From the NCBI GenBank assembly GCA_025054695.1, contig JANWZI010000023.1:1-41796 (forward strand): 41,796 nucleotides of DNA. The letters run 5' to 3'. The stretch comes from Myxococcota bacterium. GTDB taxonomy: Bacteria > Myxococcota_A > Polyangia > Polyangiales > JANWZI01. Both the position numbers and the translations under genes were made by a program. A model generated the notes under the pieces. That model was given only the letters and a program-made list of their open reading frames with translations, was not told the DNA's origin and did no database searches. Numbering within the stretch: the first letter of the stretch is position 1; every line of letters begins with the position of its first letter. This document shows positions 32,654 to 41,796 of the stretch, one piece after another.

Positions 32654-35600
32654 CCCATTGGCCCCAAGAGCCGATCGAGCGACTCGAGCAGCGCCTCATC
32701 CGGACGATCGTGGAACACCCCGCAGCCCGCCGGATGATGCGGCGCGATGCCGCGCACGAAGAGATAGAGAACCCCTCCGAAGCGGGCGGCGAAGTCGTCG
32801 TGCGGCAAGCGGCTCCGGAACCAGCGCCGCACCGCGACTGCGTATAGCAGGTACTGAAGGTAGTAGTGGTGCTCGCGCATCGGGACGCGGAGCCGATCCG
32901 GGGCGTAGTCCGCAGGCGAGGGACCGAGCCAGTTCGTCTTCCAGTCCACGATGTACAGACGTCGGTCGTGCTCGAGGACACAGTCGACGTATCCCTTCAG
33001 GAATCCCACCAGCTCCTCGAACCGGAGCTGCTCCACCCGCGACACGTACTCGGCGTCGGCGGCCGGTCCGCCATGCGCGCGCAACACGGCGGCCAGGCCC
33101 TTCGGCGTGAGCAGCGAGGCGCCCTCGTTCGGGGCAGCCTCCATCCGCGCCCCACCCGCCACGGGCAATACGAATCCCAGTTCGCGCACGCACGCGGTGG
33201 GAGCGACCTCACGAAGGCGCAGCCCGTCCCGAAGCGGCGTCTCGAACAAATCGACGAGCGCATCGAACAGTAGCGGAAGATGGTCGCGCGCGAGGCCGTG
33301 CGCGTCGAGCGCGCGCTCGCATTCGAGCCGCCACGCCTCGGGCCCGGCCGTGAAATCGACCCGTTCGAGAATCGCGTGGACGCAGCGGCCCGCGACGGGG
33401 CCTGCCGGTAACGCCGCAAGGCGCACGGCGGAGCCGCCGCCGGCCTCGAGGCCGGACGAGCCGACGAGCCCGCCCACCCCGTCGTGGTCGACCCCTTCCT
33501 CCAAATCGGCTTGCTCGTCTTCGAGCTCACCGACGAGCGACGAAAAACTCGCCGTGCGCGGATTGCGCTCCGATTCGACGCGCCGCGTGCGCTCCGGGGC
33601 GACGAGGCGCGTCGCGGAGTGCGGCATACCGCGCCTCGGCGAGGCCTCCTCGCCCATGTCCAGCACGCCCATCACGCTTCCCGAGGCCCGAGCGAGGAGC
33701 TCGAGGCCTTCGCGCGTCACCGGCTCGGGGCTGTCGACACCCTGACTGCCGGAGCGAGCCGCTGCGATCGCGTGTCCGAGCAAGTACTCGAGCGGGCTCG
33801 TCTCCGGGCTCCGCACCCGCGGGGCGCCGTCGTACGCGGGGTCCGCTTCACGCTCGAGATATCCGACGAGGCAGCGGTGTCGAGCCCGTGTCAGCGCGAC
33901 GTACGCAAGCCGCAGGGCTTCGGAAAGCGCCTCTCGGTGCGCGAGCTCGCGGTGCTTGTCAATGGAAGTGGACCCGACGTCGAGATGAGGCGCGACGTCA
34001 CGAGTCGGGTCGTGGTAACGAACCACCGGATCTCGGTCGCGCGCCCCAATCGGCGTCCACAACCACCCCACGACGACGATCGGAAACTCGAGCCCCTTGG
34101 CCCGGTGAATGGTCATCACGCGCACCGCGCGCGCGTCGCTTTCGAGTCGTAGTTGCACGAGCTCGGGATCGAGCCCGCCCAAGCCGTCGGGATCGGATCG
34201 AGCACGCGACAGCCACGCGACCAGTCGCTGCGGACCCAGCCCGCGCTCACGGCTCACGGTGTCGAGCAACTCGAGCACGTGCGCATAGTTGGTCAGCGCG
34301 CGCGCACCCTCCGGCCTCTCGAGCAGGCGCCGCTCCGCTGCCACTTCCCGAAACAGCGTCCACACGGCCGCGGCAGGACCGCGGCTTTGTAACAGCGCGC
34401 AGGCGCGCCGAAATCGACCGTTCCACTCCATTCCCTTCGACGCATCGGCACGCGCTTGCACGAGCTCCACCGCATTGAGGCCGAACGGCCTCGTCGCCAG
34501 CGCGGCATACAGAACGCGCGGCTCGTCCGGTGTGGCCAGCGCCCGCACAATGCGCTCCAGCTCTTCCGCTTCCGTGCTCTGGAGAACCGACGCCTCTCCC
34601 GCGTGCACCGCAGGTACACCGAGCGACTGCAGCGCGCGCTGGACGGCGTTGGCCTGTTCGTTGGTACGGGTCAGGACGGCGAGGTCTCCTGCATCGATCG
34701 CACGCCGCCGGTTGTCCGCATCGGCGATCTGCGCGGGCTCCTCGAGCAGCCAAGCCGCTGCGCGGGCTATGCAAGCCGCTGCGACGTGCAACTCCCCGCC
34801 GCCACGCACCGCAAACAAGGTCAGCGGGGGGCCGGCACGTCCGCCCACCAGACGAATCCGACCGTCGGGAGCGGGCTGCGCGCGCCGGAACGCAATCGCG
34901 TCCGTCACGAACGGCCGCCGTGCAGCCTCGAAGAGCCGATTGACGGCCTCGACGAGCGGCGGATCGCTGCGTCGGTTGACGAGCAACGTTTGCGGCTGTG
35001 TCTCGCACTGGCGCAGGGCCCAGCAATAGGCGTGGACGTTGGCGCCGCGGAAACCGTAGATGGCCTGACGGGGATCCCCGATGAGAACGAGTAGCAGGTC
35101 GCGCGGACGCGCCCCGGCGAGGGTCGCGAACAGTTCGTACTGAACGGTGTCGGTGTCCTGGAATTCGTCGACGAGAATGGCGTCGTAGGCCCCGGCGATC
35201 GCGCGGCGCAGCGGCTCGTCGCGTACGACGCACAACTTCGCGTGAAGCCGATGAAGCGTATCGTTAATGAAGCGCAGGCCGAGGGCCTGCTTTCGTCGCT
35301 GGGCGGCCTGGCGGACCTGGTGTGCGAATGCGACCCGCCACCGCGTTGTGGCATCCATCGGCGCTCCGGCGGACGGCTCCACCGTCAAGGTGGGATCCTC
35401 CACGACCTGACGCCCAATCGTCCGGAGCCACCCAAGGTCCGACGCTGTGGCGATTTCCTCGACATGGACGCCGGTTTCGCGTTGCAGCACCGCGAGCCAG
35501 CCGTCGTGCACCAGCTCGTCGACCAGCCGTCGCGGATCGACCAGGCGCGTGCCCTCGACCAGCAGCCCTTCGGGCCCCCCGTGCGCCCGCAGGACACGAC

Positions 35601-36009
35601 GACAAAAGCCGTGGATCGTGTCGACGCACGCCTCGTCGAGCCCCCGCAGGCCGCGTCGCAGCCGTGCGCAGTCCCGATCCGTCGTGCCCGACCGGCGTCG
35701 CCCCTCGACCCACGCTTCGAGCTCGGGGTCGCCGTCGCGCCGCACCCCGGACCGCCCGCCGCCCGACGCTTCGAGCGCGTCGAGCGCATCACGCAGCCGT
35801 CGACGAACCCGTTCGCGCAGCTCCCCCGCGGCCGCGCGCGTGAACGTCACCACCGCGATGCGATCGACGTCGATGCACCGTTCGACGACGAGCCGGAGAA
35901 CGAGCGACGCAATCGCGTGCGTCTTTCCCGTGCCCGCGCTCGCCTCGACCACAACCGTGCCGTGCAGCGAGACCGCGAACGGATCGAATGGATGCGTCGC
36001 TACGAGCAT
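32650..36009 (-). CDS. recB: Exodeoxyribonuclease V beta subunit RecB
   Basis: 1119 aa (E. coli 1180). UvrD-type helicase: Walker [10 protein letters not shown] at 23-31, [13 protein letters not shown] near 56-68, Walker B VDEFQDTD at 280-287, [13 protein letters not shown] at 311-323, then [18 protein letters not shown] and [12 protein letters not shown]. The C-terminal nuclease domain has GRCVHAILE and the catalytic YIVDWKTNW with D1022 and K1024, followed by [15 protein letters not shown]. All activities of RecB thus look intact. ATG 36009 overlaps the recC stop by ten bases; frames running further upstream are shadows inside recC. A region near 790-850 is acidic and low in complexity. Confidence 0.95.
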   Translation of the reverse strand: MLVATHPFDPFAVSLHGTVVVEASAGTGKTHAIASLVLRLVVERCIDVDRIAVVTFTRAAAGELRERVRRRLRDALDALEASGGGRSGVRRDGDPELEAWVEGRRRSGTTDRDCARLRRGLRGLDEACVDTIHGFCRRVLRAHGGPEGLLVEGTRLVDPRRLVDELVHDGWLAVLQRETGVHVEEIATASDLGWLRTIGRQVVEDPTLTVEPSAGAPMDATTRWRVAFAHQVRQAAQRRKQALGLRFINDTLHRLHAKLCVVRDEPLRRAIAGAYDAILVDEFQDTDTVQYELFATLAGARPRDLLLVLIGDPRQAIYGFRGANVHAYCWALRQCETQPQTLLVNRRSDPPLVEAVNRLFEAARRPFVTDAIAFRRAQPAPDGRIRLVGGRAGPPLTLFAVRGGGELHVAAACIARAAAWLLEEPAQIADADNRRRAIDAGDLAVLTRTNEQANAVQRALQSLGVPAVHAGEASVLQSTEAEELERIVRALATPDEPRVLYAALATRPFGLNAVELVQARADASKGMEWNGRFRRACALLQSRGPAAAVWTLFREVAAERRLLERPEGARALTNYAHVLELLDTVSRERGLGPQRLVAWLSRARSDPDGLGGLDPELVQLRLESDARAVRVMTIHRAKGLEFPIVVVGWLWTPIGARDRDPVVRYHDPTRDVAPHLDVGSTSIDKHRELAHREALSEALRLAYVALTRARHRCLVGYLEREADPAYDGAPRVRSPETSPLEYLLGHAIAAARSGSQGVDSPEPVTREGLELLARASGSVMGVLDMGEEASPRRGMPHSATRLVAPERTRRVESERNPRTASFSSLVGELEDEQADLEEGVDHDGVGGLVGSSGLEAGGGSAVRLAALPAGPVAGRCVHAILERVDFTAGPEAWRLECERALDAHGLARDHLPLLFDALVDLFETPLRDGLRLREVAPTACVRELGFVLPVAGGARMEAAPNEGASLLTPKGLAAVLRAHGGPAADAEYVSRVEQLRFEELVGFLKGYVDCVLEHDRRLYIVDWKTNWLGPSPADYAPDRLRVPMREHHYYLQYLLYAVAVRRWFRSRLPHDDFAARFGGVLYLFVRGIAPHHPAGCGVFHDRPDEALLESLDRLLGPMG

Positions 36010-39000
36010 GGCGCGACCTTCCCCTGAGGCCGTCTGCGTTTCGGTTCCGACCCGAGCGGCTCGAGATGGGCAAGCAACGGCTCGTACACCGTCATCGCCG
36101 CACGCGGGAATTCCTCGATGGCGCAGGGGCAGTCCAGCTCCGACCACAACAACGAGACGTACGGGTCCTGCAAGTCGCTCCCCCTGCCCGCCTTCCACGA
36201 ACCACCCCGGAAGGCCCTCAACACGTTGCAGGCGCGCTTGACCCCCTCCGCAGGCCCCTGCAGGGGGCAGGAGGGCCAGGCTTCGCCCAGAACGCGGCCA
36301 CCCGTGGCCGTCTCCGTCGCGCGACGGCGACGCAGCAGCTCGTCGACCCATGCGCGCGAGGCGTGTTGGAACAACGGGACCGGTCGGTCGAAGCCGCTTC
36401 GGTACAGCGCGACGAGCTCCGCGAGTCGGAGCCGAGCTTCGGTCGGCTCCAACGCCTTGAAGCGGACGCGCTCGACGCCGTTCGATGAAGCCTTCCCCTG
36501 GCCGATGAGCACCGTCTCGAAGCGGGCGTCGCCTCCGCACGAGCTGAGCGCCGCGAGCACCAGATGCTCGACCCATGCTTGCAGGACCCGCCAACCGCCG
36601 AGCCGTGACGCGGTGATCTGAACTCGCCGCGGACCGTGTCCCTGACCGAGGTATACGTCGAGACGCGCCACGATCCGGATGTCTTCGATGACACCATCCA
36701 CCAAGACCACGTGGGCACGGGCGTCCGGCGTCGGAGGCAACGCCGCATGCCACTGCGCGTAGAAGCGTTGCAGCACCTCGTCGAGATCGTTGAACAGCGC
36801 GACGCCGAGGGGGCCCGGCGGCAGCAACGCGCGCGTCTGGGCCCACGCCAGCGTCGCGTCAAGCACGTTCGAATCGAACGACCCCGGCGCGTCTGCTGCG
36901 CCGGGAGCCAGGCCTCGCCGCGCTCGAGCCGCGCCTCGGCATTCCCGGTCGAGCAGCCGCTCCATCAGTCGCCATCGAGCCAGCGGATCCAGTTCGAGCG
37001 GCAACACGTCAGACGGTCCCTCGTCGGCCTCCGTCAACGTGATCCTCAGCACGTTGCGGACGAAGTGCCTCGAAGGCGAGCGGAGAAACGCGACCAGATC
37101 CTCGACGCGGAGGAGCTGCGGCGGCCGAGGTCCACCCACGATCGGACCGGACACGAACGCGGTCCGAACGGCGGGGAGCAACGCGGCGCAGGCCGCTTCG
37201 TAGCGACGTTCGTCGAAACTCCGGATGCGCTCGTCGGCCTCCGCCCCGAAGCAGACCGGACTCCATCCCACCAGAGGTTGCTGCACGACCAGGCGGCGCT
37301 CGAGGGCGTCGCGACGACCTTCCTCATCGACGCGAACCAGCTGGGCGCACGCGTCGATCAAGTCGGCCACGAGGGCGGATGGAGCCAGACGACCGCCATC
37401 GGCGATGCTTTGACCGACGTAACTGACGAAAAAGCGGTCGCGAGCGCCGAGCAGCGCCGCCAGCACGGCGTGCCGGTCGTCGTCGGCACTGGAAGGCCTC
37501 GCGCCACGCGCGGCGCCGGAGGACGAACCGACGGGTTGCACGAGATCCGCGCGGGGCAGGACGCGGTCCGACACACCGAGCAGCGCGACGACGCGCGCGG
37601 TCACCAGCCGCCGCGGCACCAGCTCGCAGACGGTGACGCCACGCGCGAACAGTCCACGGGACGAGCGACGATCGCCGAGCCAGTCGAGCAGGCGCGTCCG
37701 TACGGCCTGCGCGTCGATGGGCTCCCGGTGACCCGCGCGCTCGGCGGCGCGGGCGAGCGCTTCGATGGCCGCGCGAAGCGCCTGCAGCTCGTGCGCGTCC
37801 TCACCGGGGTCGAGCGCGACCCGAATCAACGCGTCGAGTCGCTCCGACCAGACACGCATCGAGCACGGCTCGCGCATCCGCACGAGCGACGGCAACAGCG
37901 TCTCGCAGGCGTCGATCAGGCTCCCCAGTCGCCGCGCGTCGGTCCCCTCGACGCCGCATCCGACCGGCAGCAGCCCGCCCCATCGCGGCGCCGCGCCGTC
38001 CTGCGCGTCCGGATCCATCGCCCAGCCCAGCAGCAGCCCGTCGAGGCCGTCCCGCCACGTGCCCGCCGCATCCGCAGGCCCCTGTTCCATCTCGCGATGG
38101 CGCACGTCCCAGCCCCAGCGGATGCCCGCGTGCTCGATCCAGCTCGCGATCGAATCGAAGTCCGCGGGCGCGATCCCGAACCGGGATGCGATCGGCCGCA
38201 TCGCGAGCACGTCCAGCACCGCGCTCGCACCGAGCCGCGAGCCGACGAGGTCCAACAGCGCGAGCAGTGCGTCGATGGGTCCGCCGGGCTTGCGGGCGGG
38301 GCGGTCGCCGATGCGGAAGGGCACGCGGAACGTCGCTTCGACGAACGGAGCGTAGGTTTCGACGTCCGGGCACATGACGACGATGTCCACGGGACGCAGC
38401 GTCGAGTCGGCCTCGAGCCACGCGAGGATCCGGTCGTGCAGCACCTCCACCTCGCGCGCGGGGCCGTGGCAGCTGTGGATCTCGATCGAGTGATCCATCG
38501 CGTCGAGGCGGGCGCGCTCGCCACGAGGCACGCGCGCCTCGAGCACGGCGGACTGCAGTCGCTCGAGCAGGGTGGGCGCGCGCCCGAGGCACCCGGTCTG
38601 CTCGAGCGGATCGACGAACCGATCCTCGCCCCGCCCGGCATCGAGCTCCGCGAGGGCGCGCTGAAATCCAGCGGCAATGCGGCCCATCGTCGCGAGCAGC
38701 ACGGGGGTCTCGGCCTCGTTGGAGCCCGCGGGGCGCTCGCCTCGGCCGTCTGCGCCTTCGAGGTCCGGCATCCACTCGCGAGACGGAGTCCACACGAAGA
38801 GGTGGACGTCGATGCGATCGGCGACGGCACCGAGGACGTCGAGAAACAGCCTCGGCAGCGTGGAAATCCCGAACAGGTAGACCGCCGCGAACCGTTCGCG
38901 CTCGGCGGGCGTGTTCCGATCCTGGGGAGCCTCGAACAGCTCGCTCGCCCTGCGTGCGAGGTGCTGCCCGCCGACGAGCTCGACGGCGGCGTTCCAGAGC

Positions 39001-39554
39001 GCAGCCAGATCCGTCTCGGCGTGCAGGGGCCATGTTCCTTCGGGCCGACTGCCCGACCCGAGCGAAGCTTGCGGAGGCCAAGCGGTCTGACACCGTTCCC
39101 AACCCAGAACGCGCTCGGGGTCGTAGACGAGGCAATCGTCGAAGAAACGCGCGAGCGAGGCGGCCAGTCGCAGACGTTGGCGCGCCTCCCAGGCATCGGC
39201 ACGCTCCGCGTCGATCGCGGTGGCGGCATCGACTCGCGTCAAGCCGTCGAAGGCTCGCAGCCGCCTCGCGATGGCCCAGACGAGCGCCTCGTGGTCCCAC
39301 GACCCGTCCGAGGAGGCCGGCCGACCGAACCTGTCGACGAGCCACTCGATCAGCGCCCGTGGAAACGGAAACGTGACTCCCGCGCAGACACCGGTACGCT
39401 CGGCCAGACGCAGCTGGAGCCAGCGCTCCATGCCGCGGGCCGGCACGCAGATGCGTACCGGCTCGAAGAGCGAGCCGCGGTCCTGGCGAATCCGCTCGGC
39501 GAGCATGTCCGCGAGCTCGTGCAGGCCGTTGGAGCGATGGATCCAGAGCGCCAT
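36000..39554 (-). CDS. recC: Exodeoxyribonuclease V gamma subunit RecC
   Basis: 1184 aa (E. coli 1122). The N-terminus matches RecC: HRSNGLHELADMLAERI, then ICVPARGMERWLQLRLAERTGVCAGVTFPFP, where family members have a GM-RWL-L-LA and a FPFP block. Later VFLLFS-type strands, MCPDVETYAPFVEATF near 400, and the C-terminal PSRHFVRNVLRITL region typical of the inactivated nuclease-like domain are seen. RecC holds the complex together and, in E. coli, reads Chi. Gene order recC-recB-recD with overlaps is a standard operon. Whether the residues reading Chi are kept cannot be judged here. ATG 39554 gives the normal N-terminus; an upstream start at 39578 adds only eight residues. Confidence 0.93.
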   Translation of the reverse strand: MALWIHRSNGLHELADMLAERIRQDRGSLFEPVRICVPARGMERWLQLRLAERTGVCAGVTFPFPRALIEWLVDRFGRPASSDGSWDHEALVWAIARRLRAFDGLTRVDAATAIDAERADAWEARQRLRLAASLARFFDDCLVYDPERVLGWERCQTAWPPQASLGSGSRPEGTWPLHAETDLAALWNAAVELVGGQHLARRASELFEAPQDRNTPAERERFAAVYLFGISTLPRLFLDVLGAVADRIDVHLFVWTPSREWMPDLEGADGRGERPAGSNEAETPVLLATMGRIAAGFQRALAELDAGRGEDRFVDPLEQTGCLGRAPTLLERLQSAVLEARVPRGERARLDAMDHSIEIHSCHGPAREVEVLHDRILAWLEADSTLRPVDIVVMCPDVETYAPFVEATFRVPFRIGDRPARKPGGPIDALLALLDLVGSRLGASAVLDVLAMRPIASRFGIAPADFDSIASWIEHAGIRWGWDVRHREMEQGPADAAGTWRDGLDGLLLGWAMDPDAQDGAAPRWGGLLPVGCGVEGTDARRLGSLIDACETLLPSLVRMREPCSMRVWSERLDALIRVALDPGEDAHELQALRAAIEALARAAERAGHREPIDAQAVRTRLLDWLGDRRSSRGLFARGVTVCELVPRRLVTARVVALLGVSDRVLPRADLVQPVGSSSGAARGARPSSADDDRHAVLAALLGARDRFFVSYVGQSIADGGRLAPSALVADLIDACAQLVRVDEEGRRDALERRLVVQQPLVGWSPVCFGAEADERIRSFDERRYEAACAALLPAVRTAFVSGPIVGGPRPPQLLRVEDLVAFLRSPSRHFVRNVLRITLTEADEGPSDVLPLELDPLARWRLMERLLDRECRGAARARRGLAPGAADAPGSFDSNVLDATLAWAQTRALLPPGPLGVALFNDLDEVLQRFYAQWHAALPPTPDARAHVVLVDGVIEDIRIVARLDVYLGQGHGPRRVQITASRLGGWRVLQAWVEHLVLAALSSCGGDARFETVLIGQGKASSNGVERVRFKALEPTEARLRLAELVALYRSGFDRPVPLFQHASRAWVDELLRRRRATETATGGRVLGEAWPSCPLQGPAEGVKRACNVLRAFRGGSWKAGRGSDLQDPYVSLLWSELDCPCAIEEFPRAAMTVYEPLLAHLEPLGSEPKRRRPQGKVAPCS

Positions 39555-39705
39555 CGTGCGGTCCCATCGTAGCCGCAACGCCCGACGCCGGCTCGCGCAG
39601 CGCCCCTCGGATCCCGACGTTCGGTCACGGCGAGTCGGACCCCGATGAAGCCTTTACAGCGCGAGCGAGTCGATGGTATGGCCGCGACCATTGCAGCGAG
39701 GAGTC

Positions 39706-39712
39706 GAGGGGG
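39706..39712 (+). promoter_or_regulatory. Ribosome binding site deciding start 39717
   Basis: GAGGGGG lies four bases before ATG 39717. It favours this Met over the in-frame upstream codons at 39645 and 39678, which have no such sequence. The rest of the 162-base divergent gap to recC shows no array and no clear -35/-10 pair. Confidence 0.5.
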
Positions 39713-39716
39713 TCCC

Positions 39717-40373
39717 ATGCGACGAAACACCGCGCCGCGCCCGCGACCGAAGCCGACTCCGACGGCGGCGATGCGCGCAGCGCGCCAACCGCAGAGCGCG
39801 GAGCGCCGCGACGCCCCGCCGCGCGTCGTTCCGGCCACCCCGCCCGCCCCGCGCTCAGGAAATTCCCCGATGCCGCCGTCGCAGCCCGACGCCATGACGC
39901 GCCTGGCCGGCACTGCACGCGCCGCCGCGTCCGCGGACCCCGACATTCGGGAGCGGCTCGCAGCCCTCACCCGCGCGCTCGGGCAGATCCGGCAGCTTCG
40001 GCGGAGCTACCCTCGGTCCTTCTACGACATCGGCCTGCTGCTGCGGGACGTGCGCGATCGACGACTCTACGGGGCGAAGGGGTACTCGACCTTCGAATCG
40101 TTCGTCGACCGCGAGGTGGACCTCGGCCGCATGGCCTGCCTGCGCCTGGTTCGCATCGTCGAGACGTTCGTGCGCGAGGCGGCACTCGCGTTGGGCCTCG
40201 AGCGGCTCACCGCGTGCATCGACGCCTTGTGGGAGGACTCGGCCTCCATCGTGCCGTCCGTCGTTGCGGTGTCCACCGCCCACCGCACCCCACCCGTTGC
40301 CGCAAACGGACCGGCGCAGCGGCGCGACCCGTCCGCGCGGGCCGAACGAGCGAGACGCCGACCGGCGCGCTGA
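39717..40373 (+). CDS. Helical protein of unknown function with disordered ends
   Basis: 218 aa, not recognised. Residues 1-70 are Pro/Arg/Ala-rich and disordered. Residues about 75-172 form a compact all-helical domain with aromatic clusters: RLAALTRALGQIRQLRRSYP, then FYDIGLLLRDVRDRRLYG, GYSTFESFVDREVDLGR and RIVETFVREAALALGLERL. The layout recalls small helical DNA- or protein-binding domains, but no family can be named. The C-terminal 45 residues are again disordered and basic. It ends 29 bases before the GST-fold gene in the same direction, so the two are probably co-transcribed. It is codon-biased like its neighbours, with no sign of recent transfer. Confidence 0.7.
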   Translation: MRRNTAPRPRPKPTPTAAMRAARQPQSAERRDAPPRVVPATPPAPRSGNSPMPPSQPDAMTRLAGTARAAASADPDIRERLAALTRALGQIRQLRRSYPRSFYDIGLLLRDVRDRRLYGAKGYSTFESFVDREVDLGRMACLRLVRIVETFVREAALALGLERLTACIDALWEDSASIVPSVVAVSTAHRTPPVAANGPAQRRDPSARAERARRRPAR

Positions 40374-40386
40374 AATCAACAGACCG

Positions 40387-40393
40387 AAGGAGG
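40387..40393 (+). promoter_or_regulatory. Strong Shine-Dalgarno site of the GST-fold gene
   Basis: AAGGAGG, a perfect anti-16S match, stands nine bases before ATG 40403. It is the strongest ribosome binding site seen in the window, and most other genes here have weak or none, so this protein may be made in quantity. Confidence 0.8.
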
Positions 40394-40402
40394 AACCGCA
40401 CG

Positions 40403-41143
40403 ATGCGAACGCTGTACAAGTACAACTTCTGGCCCGATTCCATGGCGGCGCTCGTCGCCTTGCGTCACACGGAGATCGATCGGGATCCCGACGTCCGCGT
40501 CGTCGAAGTCGACATGAGCCGAGGCGATCATCGCCGCCCTCCCTTCTCGCAGCTCGGTACCGACGGAGAGCCGCCCGCCTGGCACGAGGATCCGCAATCG
40601 CACCCGCCCAACGGTTTCGTCGTCTGGAACCTGCTCGGCGTCGGCGTGCGTCTCGACGACCTGGCGCGCGTCGCCCAGAAGCCCCGCCTGTTCACCGACG
40701 GCGCTGCCATCCCGACCAATCCGTGCAACCTGCCGCTCGGCGCGCAGTGGCTGGCATGGTCGGTCGCCCTGCTCGGACCGGTGCGCCGTCTGTGCCGCCA
40801 GTTCGCAATCCGACCCCCTGCCCAGCCACAAGCCGTTCAGGCAGCCGTCGCTCAGCTCCACGAGGCTTTGCAGTTCTTCGAGCAGCGCGGCGCGCCCGGC
40901 CCCAACGAGTGGGTCAACCGAGACGTGCTCGACGGACAGCCCGGCTTCCTGAGCATCGCGGACTATACGATCGGCGCGGCGCTCACCTACACGAGACTGC
41001 TGCCGCAGAACGCGGGGTTCCAGGCGAACTCGTTCCCCCGCACGATGGCGTACCTGGCGCGCGTCGAGGCCCAGGCACCCTTCGCTGCAACGTTCACGGG
41101 CGTGACACTGGGTCCGAACGTCGTTCCCTGGCCGCCGATCTAG
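40403..41143 (+). CDS. Glutathione S-transferase-fold protein
   Basis: 246 aa. The N-terminus (LYKYNFWPDSMAALVALRHTEID, then VRVVEVDMSRGDHRRPPF) resembles a thioredoxin-like GST N-domain, though with an unusual long insertion (about 50-85) before the helical part. The C-domain carries the N-capping motif of GSTs, FLSIADYTIGAAL near 190-202, followed by FPRTMAYLARVEAQAPF. A catalytic Ser/Tyr/Cys cannot be placed confidently; Tyr5, Tyr7 and Ser13 are candidates. It may conjugate or reduce electrophiles, or be a non-enzymatic GST relative. The start is fixed by the AAGGAGG site. It follows the helical unknown protein by 29 bases and is followed by array 9. Confidence 0.68.
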   Translation: MRTLYKYNFWPDSMAALVALRHTEIDRDPDVRVVEVDMSRGDHRRPPFSQLGTDGEPPAWHEDPQSHPPNGFVVWNLLGVGVRLDDLARVAQKPRLFTDGAAIPTNPCNLPLGAQWLAWSVALLGPVRRLCRQFAIRPPAQPQAVQAAVAQLHEALQFFEQRGAPGPNEWVNRDVLDGQPGFLSIADYTIGAALTYTRLLPQNAGFQANSFPRTMAYLARVEAQAPFAATFTGVTLGPNVVPWPPI

Positions 41144-41174
41144 TCGACCTCGCCGGCCATTGTCTCGGCGGTCT

Positions 41175-41345
41175 GGCTCCGACTCGGGCTCGGGCTCGGG
41201 CTCGGACTTCGGACTCGGGCTCGGACTCGGACTCCGGCTCAGGCTCGGACTCGGACTTTGGACTCGGGCTCGGACTCGGTCTCGGACTTGGACTCGGGCT
41301 CAGACTCGGTATCGGACTTGGACTCGGGCTCGGGCTCGGATCCGA
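41175..41345 (+). repeat. TCGGNC hexamer array (array 9)
   Basis: About 28 units in the 288-base gap between converging genes. Unlike arrays 4 and 8 it contains single-base insertions giving seven-base units (CTTCGGA near 41208 and CTTTGGA near 41257), which change the reading register within the array. The surrounding bases show no other clear element. Confidence 0.9.
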
Positions 41346-41431
41346 AATGCGCCACGGAACGATGACCCGCCTCCGTATCCGAACCTGGCGTGCCCCACCC
41401 GACGCCGCGGCGTCGGGATCGTGGGCCGCCG

Positions 41432-41796
41432 TCAGCCCGGCTCGTCGGTCACGTCGTGCGCCAACCGCATGCCGTAGGTCGTGTACGCCTCGTCGAGGTC
41501 GGTCGCCGTGATGCGACCGATGCGGCATTGCTCCGCGTGGGCCTGCCACGACCCGCCCCGCTGCACGCTGCGCCCCCATGCGTCGAGCGTGGACGTCGTC
41601 TCGCGACACAGGCCGACCACGTCGAGCAACCCGTAGGGCGAACGATCGAGCGGGTAGCTCCCCACGCGTGTCAGCGGACGCCTGGGTCCGGGCGTCGTCG
41701 CCATCCGACATAGGGCGGGATCGAAGCCGTTGCCCCACGGAAAGATGCGCTCGTCGGCACCCCGTGCGGCCACCTCCCACTCGTCCGACGTCGGAA
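41432..41796 (-). CDS. Formylglycine-generating-enzyme-like (SUMF1/FGE-sulfatase) protein, C-terminal part only
   Basis: The gene runs off the right edge; 121 codons are visible. The first visible residues read PTSDEWEVAARG, the counterpart of the LPTEAEWEYAARG motif, followed by IFPWGNGFDP, then SPYGLLDVVGLCRE, RGGSWQAHAEQCRIGRI and the closing YGMRLAHDV. These are the usual blocks of FGE/SUMF1-type domains. True FGEs oxidise a sulfatase Cys to formylglycine with two Cys; many myxobacterial members are catalytically uncertain and sit in kinase or lipoprotein fusions. Here the residues after GNV-type position are GLCRE rather than GNVWEW, so it may be a non-enzymatic relative. The upstream domains are not visible. 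Confidence 0.8.
   Translation of the reverse strand, partial: PTSDEWEVAARGADERIFPWGNGFDPALCRMATTPGPRRPLTRVGSYPLDRSPYGLLDVVGLCRETTSTLDAWGRSVQRGGSWQAHAEQCRIGRITATDLDEAYTTYGMRLAHDVTDEPG

Noticed and set aside
36010..36846. Upstream extension of RecB beyond ATG 36009
   Set aside because: That frame is antisense-free but lies inside recC in another frame, and RecB homologues begin a few residues before the Walker A motif as here.

Overview
The window is very GC-rich (roughly 70% by eye), densely coded, with GTG starts and many 1-4 base stop/start overlaps. Two sensor kinases, several lipoproteins, FadL- and Bor-type envelope proteins, a MoxR/vWA operon and a formylglycine-generating-enzyme-like protein all fit a Myxococcota (Polyangiales/Sandaracinaceae-like) chromosome. 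That assignment is inference from style and gene content. No rRNA, tRNA, CRISPR array, transposase or phage gene was seen.

Layout. 64-2372 (-): a paired parallel beta-helix lipoprotein and di-haem cytochrome-like protein (TIGR03805/TIGR03806-type pair of unknown function). 2586-11085 (+): a tight five-gene operon with a membrane coiled-coil protein, MoxR ATPase, DUF58 protein and two large membrane vWA proteins, the last with two MIDAS sites around a glutamine-amidotransferase-like domain. 11490-17216 (+): a soluble hybrid histidine kinase, a FadL-family outer-membrane protein and a fused FAD monooxygenase/old-yellow-enzyme protein of the salicylyl-CoA 5-hydroxylase type. 17412-21518 (-): an alpha/beta hydrolase, a small lipoprotein, a tail-anchored protein, the export-gate pair SctS-SctT (FliQ-FliR), hypoxanthine phosphoribosyltransferase and a small TPR protein. 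21759-23060 (+): a Pro/Ala-rich single-pass membrane protein. 23046-29566 (-): two tandem paralogous lipoproteins, RdgB, RNase PH, a membrane histidine kinase and a Bor-like lipoprotein. 29593-30903 (+): a methyltransferase-like protein whose tail is encoded by a repeat array. 30890-39554 (-): recC-recB-recD. 39717-41143 (+): a helical protein of unknown function and a GST-fold protein. 41432-end (-): a partial formylglycine-generating-enzyme-like protein.

The most unusual structure is a dispersed family of hexanucleotide arrays, consensus TCGGNC (or its complement GNCCGA), at nine places. All nine lie at the 3' side of at least one gene and none lies in the four divergent (promoter-only) gaps. 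Several share flanking sequence outside the hexamers: an ungapped 28-base flank at three loci and, around the array at 11172-11231, an 8+10+6 inverted repeat whose left half recurs at 19497-19522. This suggests a family of small non-coding elements with defined ends rather than random microsatellites. The hexamer has no stop codon in any of six frames, so an array becomes a protein tail when a gene runs into it, as in the methyltransferase-like gene.

A second recurring signal is a -10-like box TANNNT followed by CGC, seen before four genes. Two of these have TTGACG 18 bases upstream, and the other two sit 7 bases before the start codon, suggesting leaderless transcripts.
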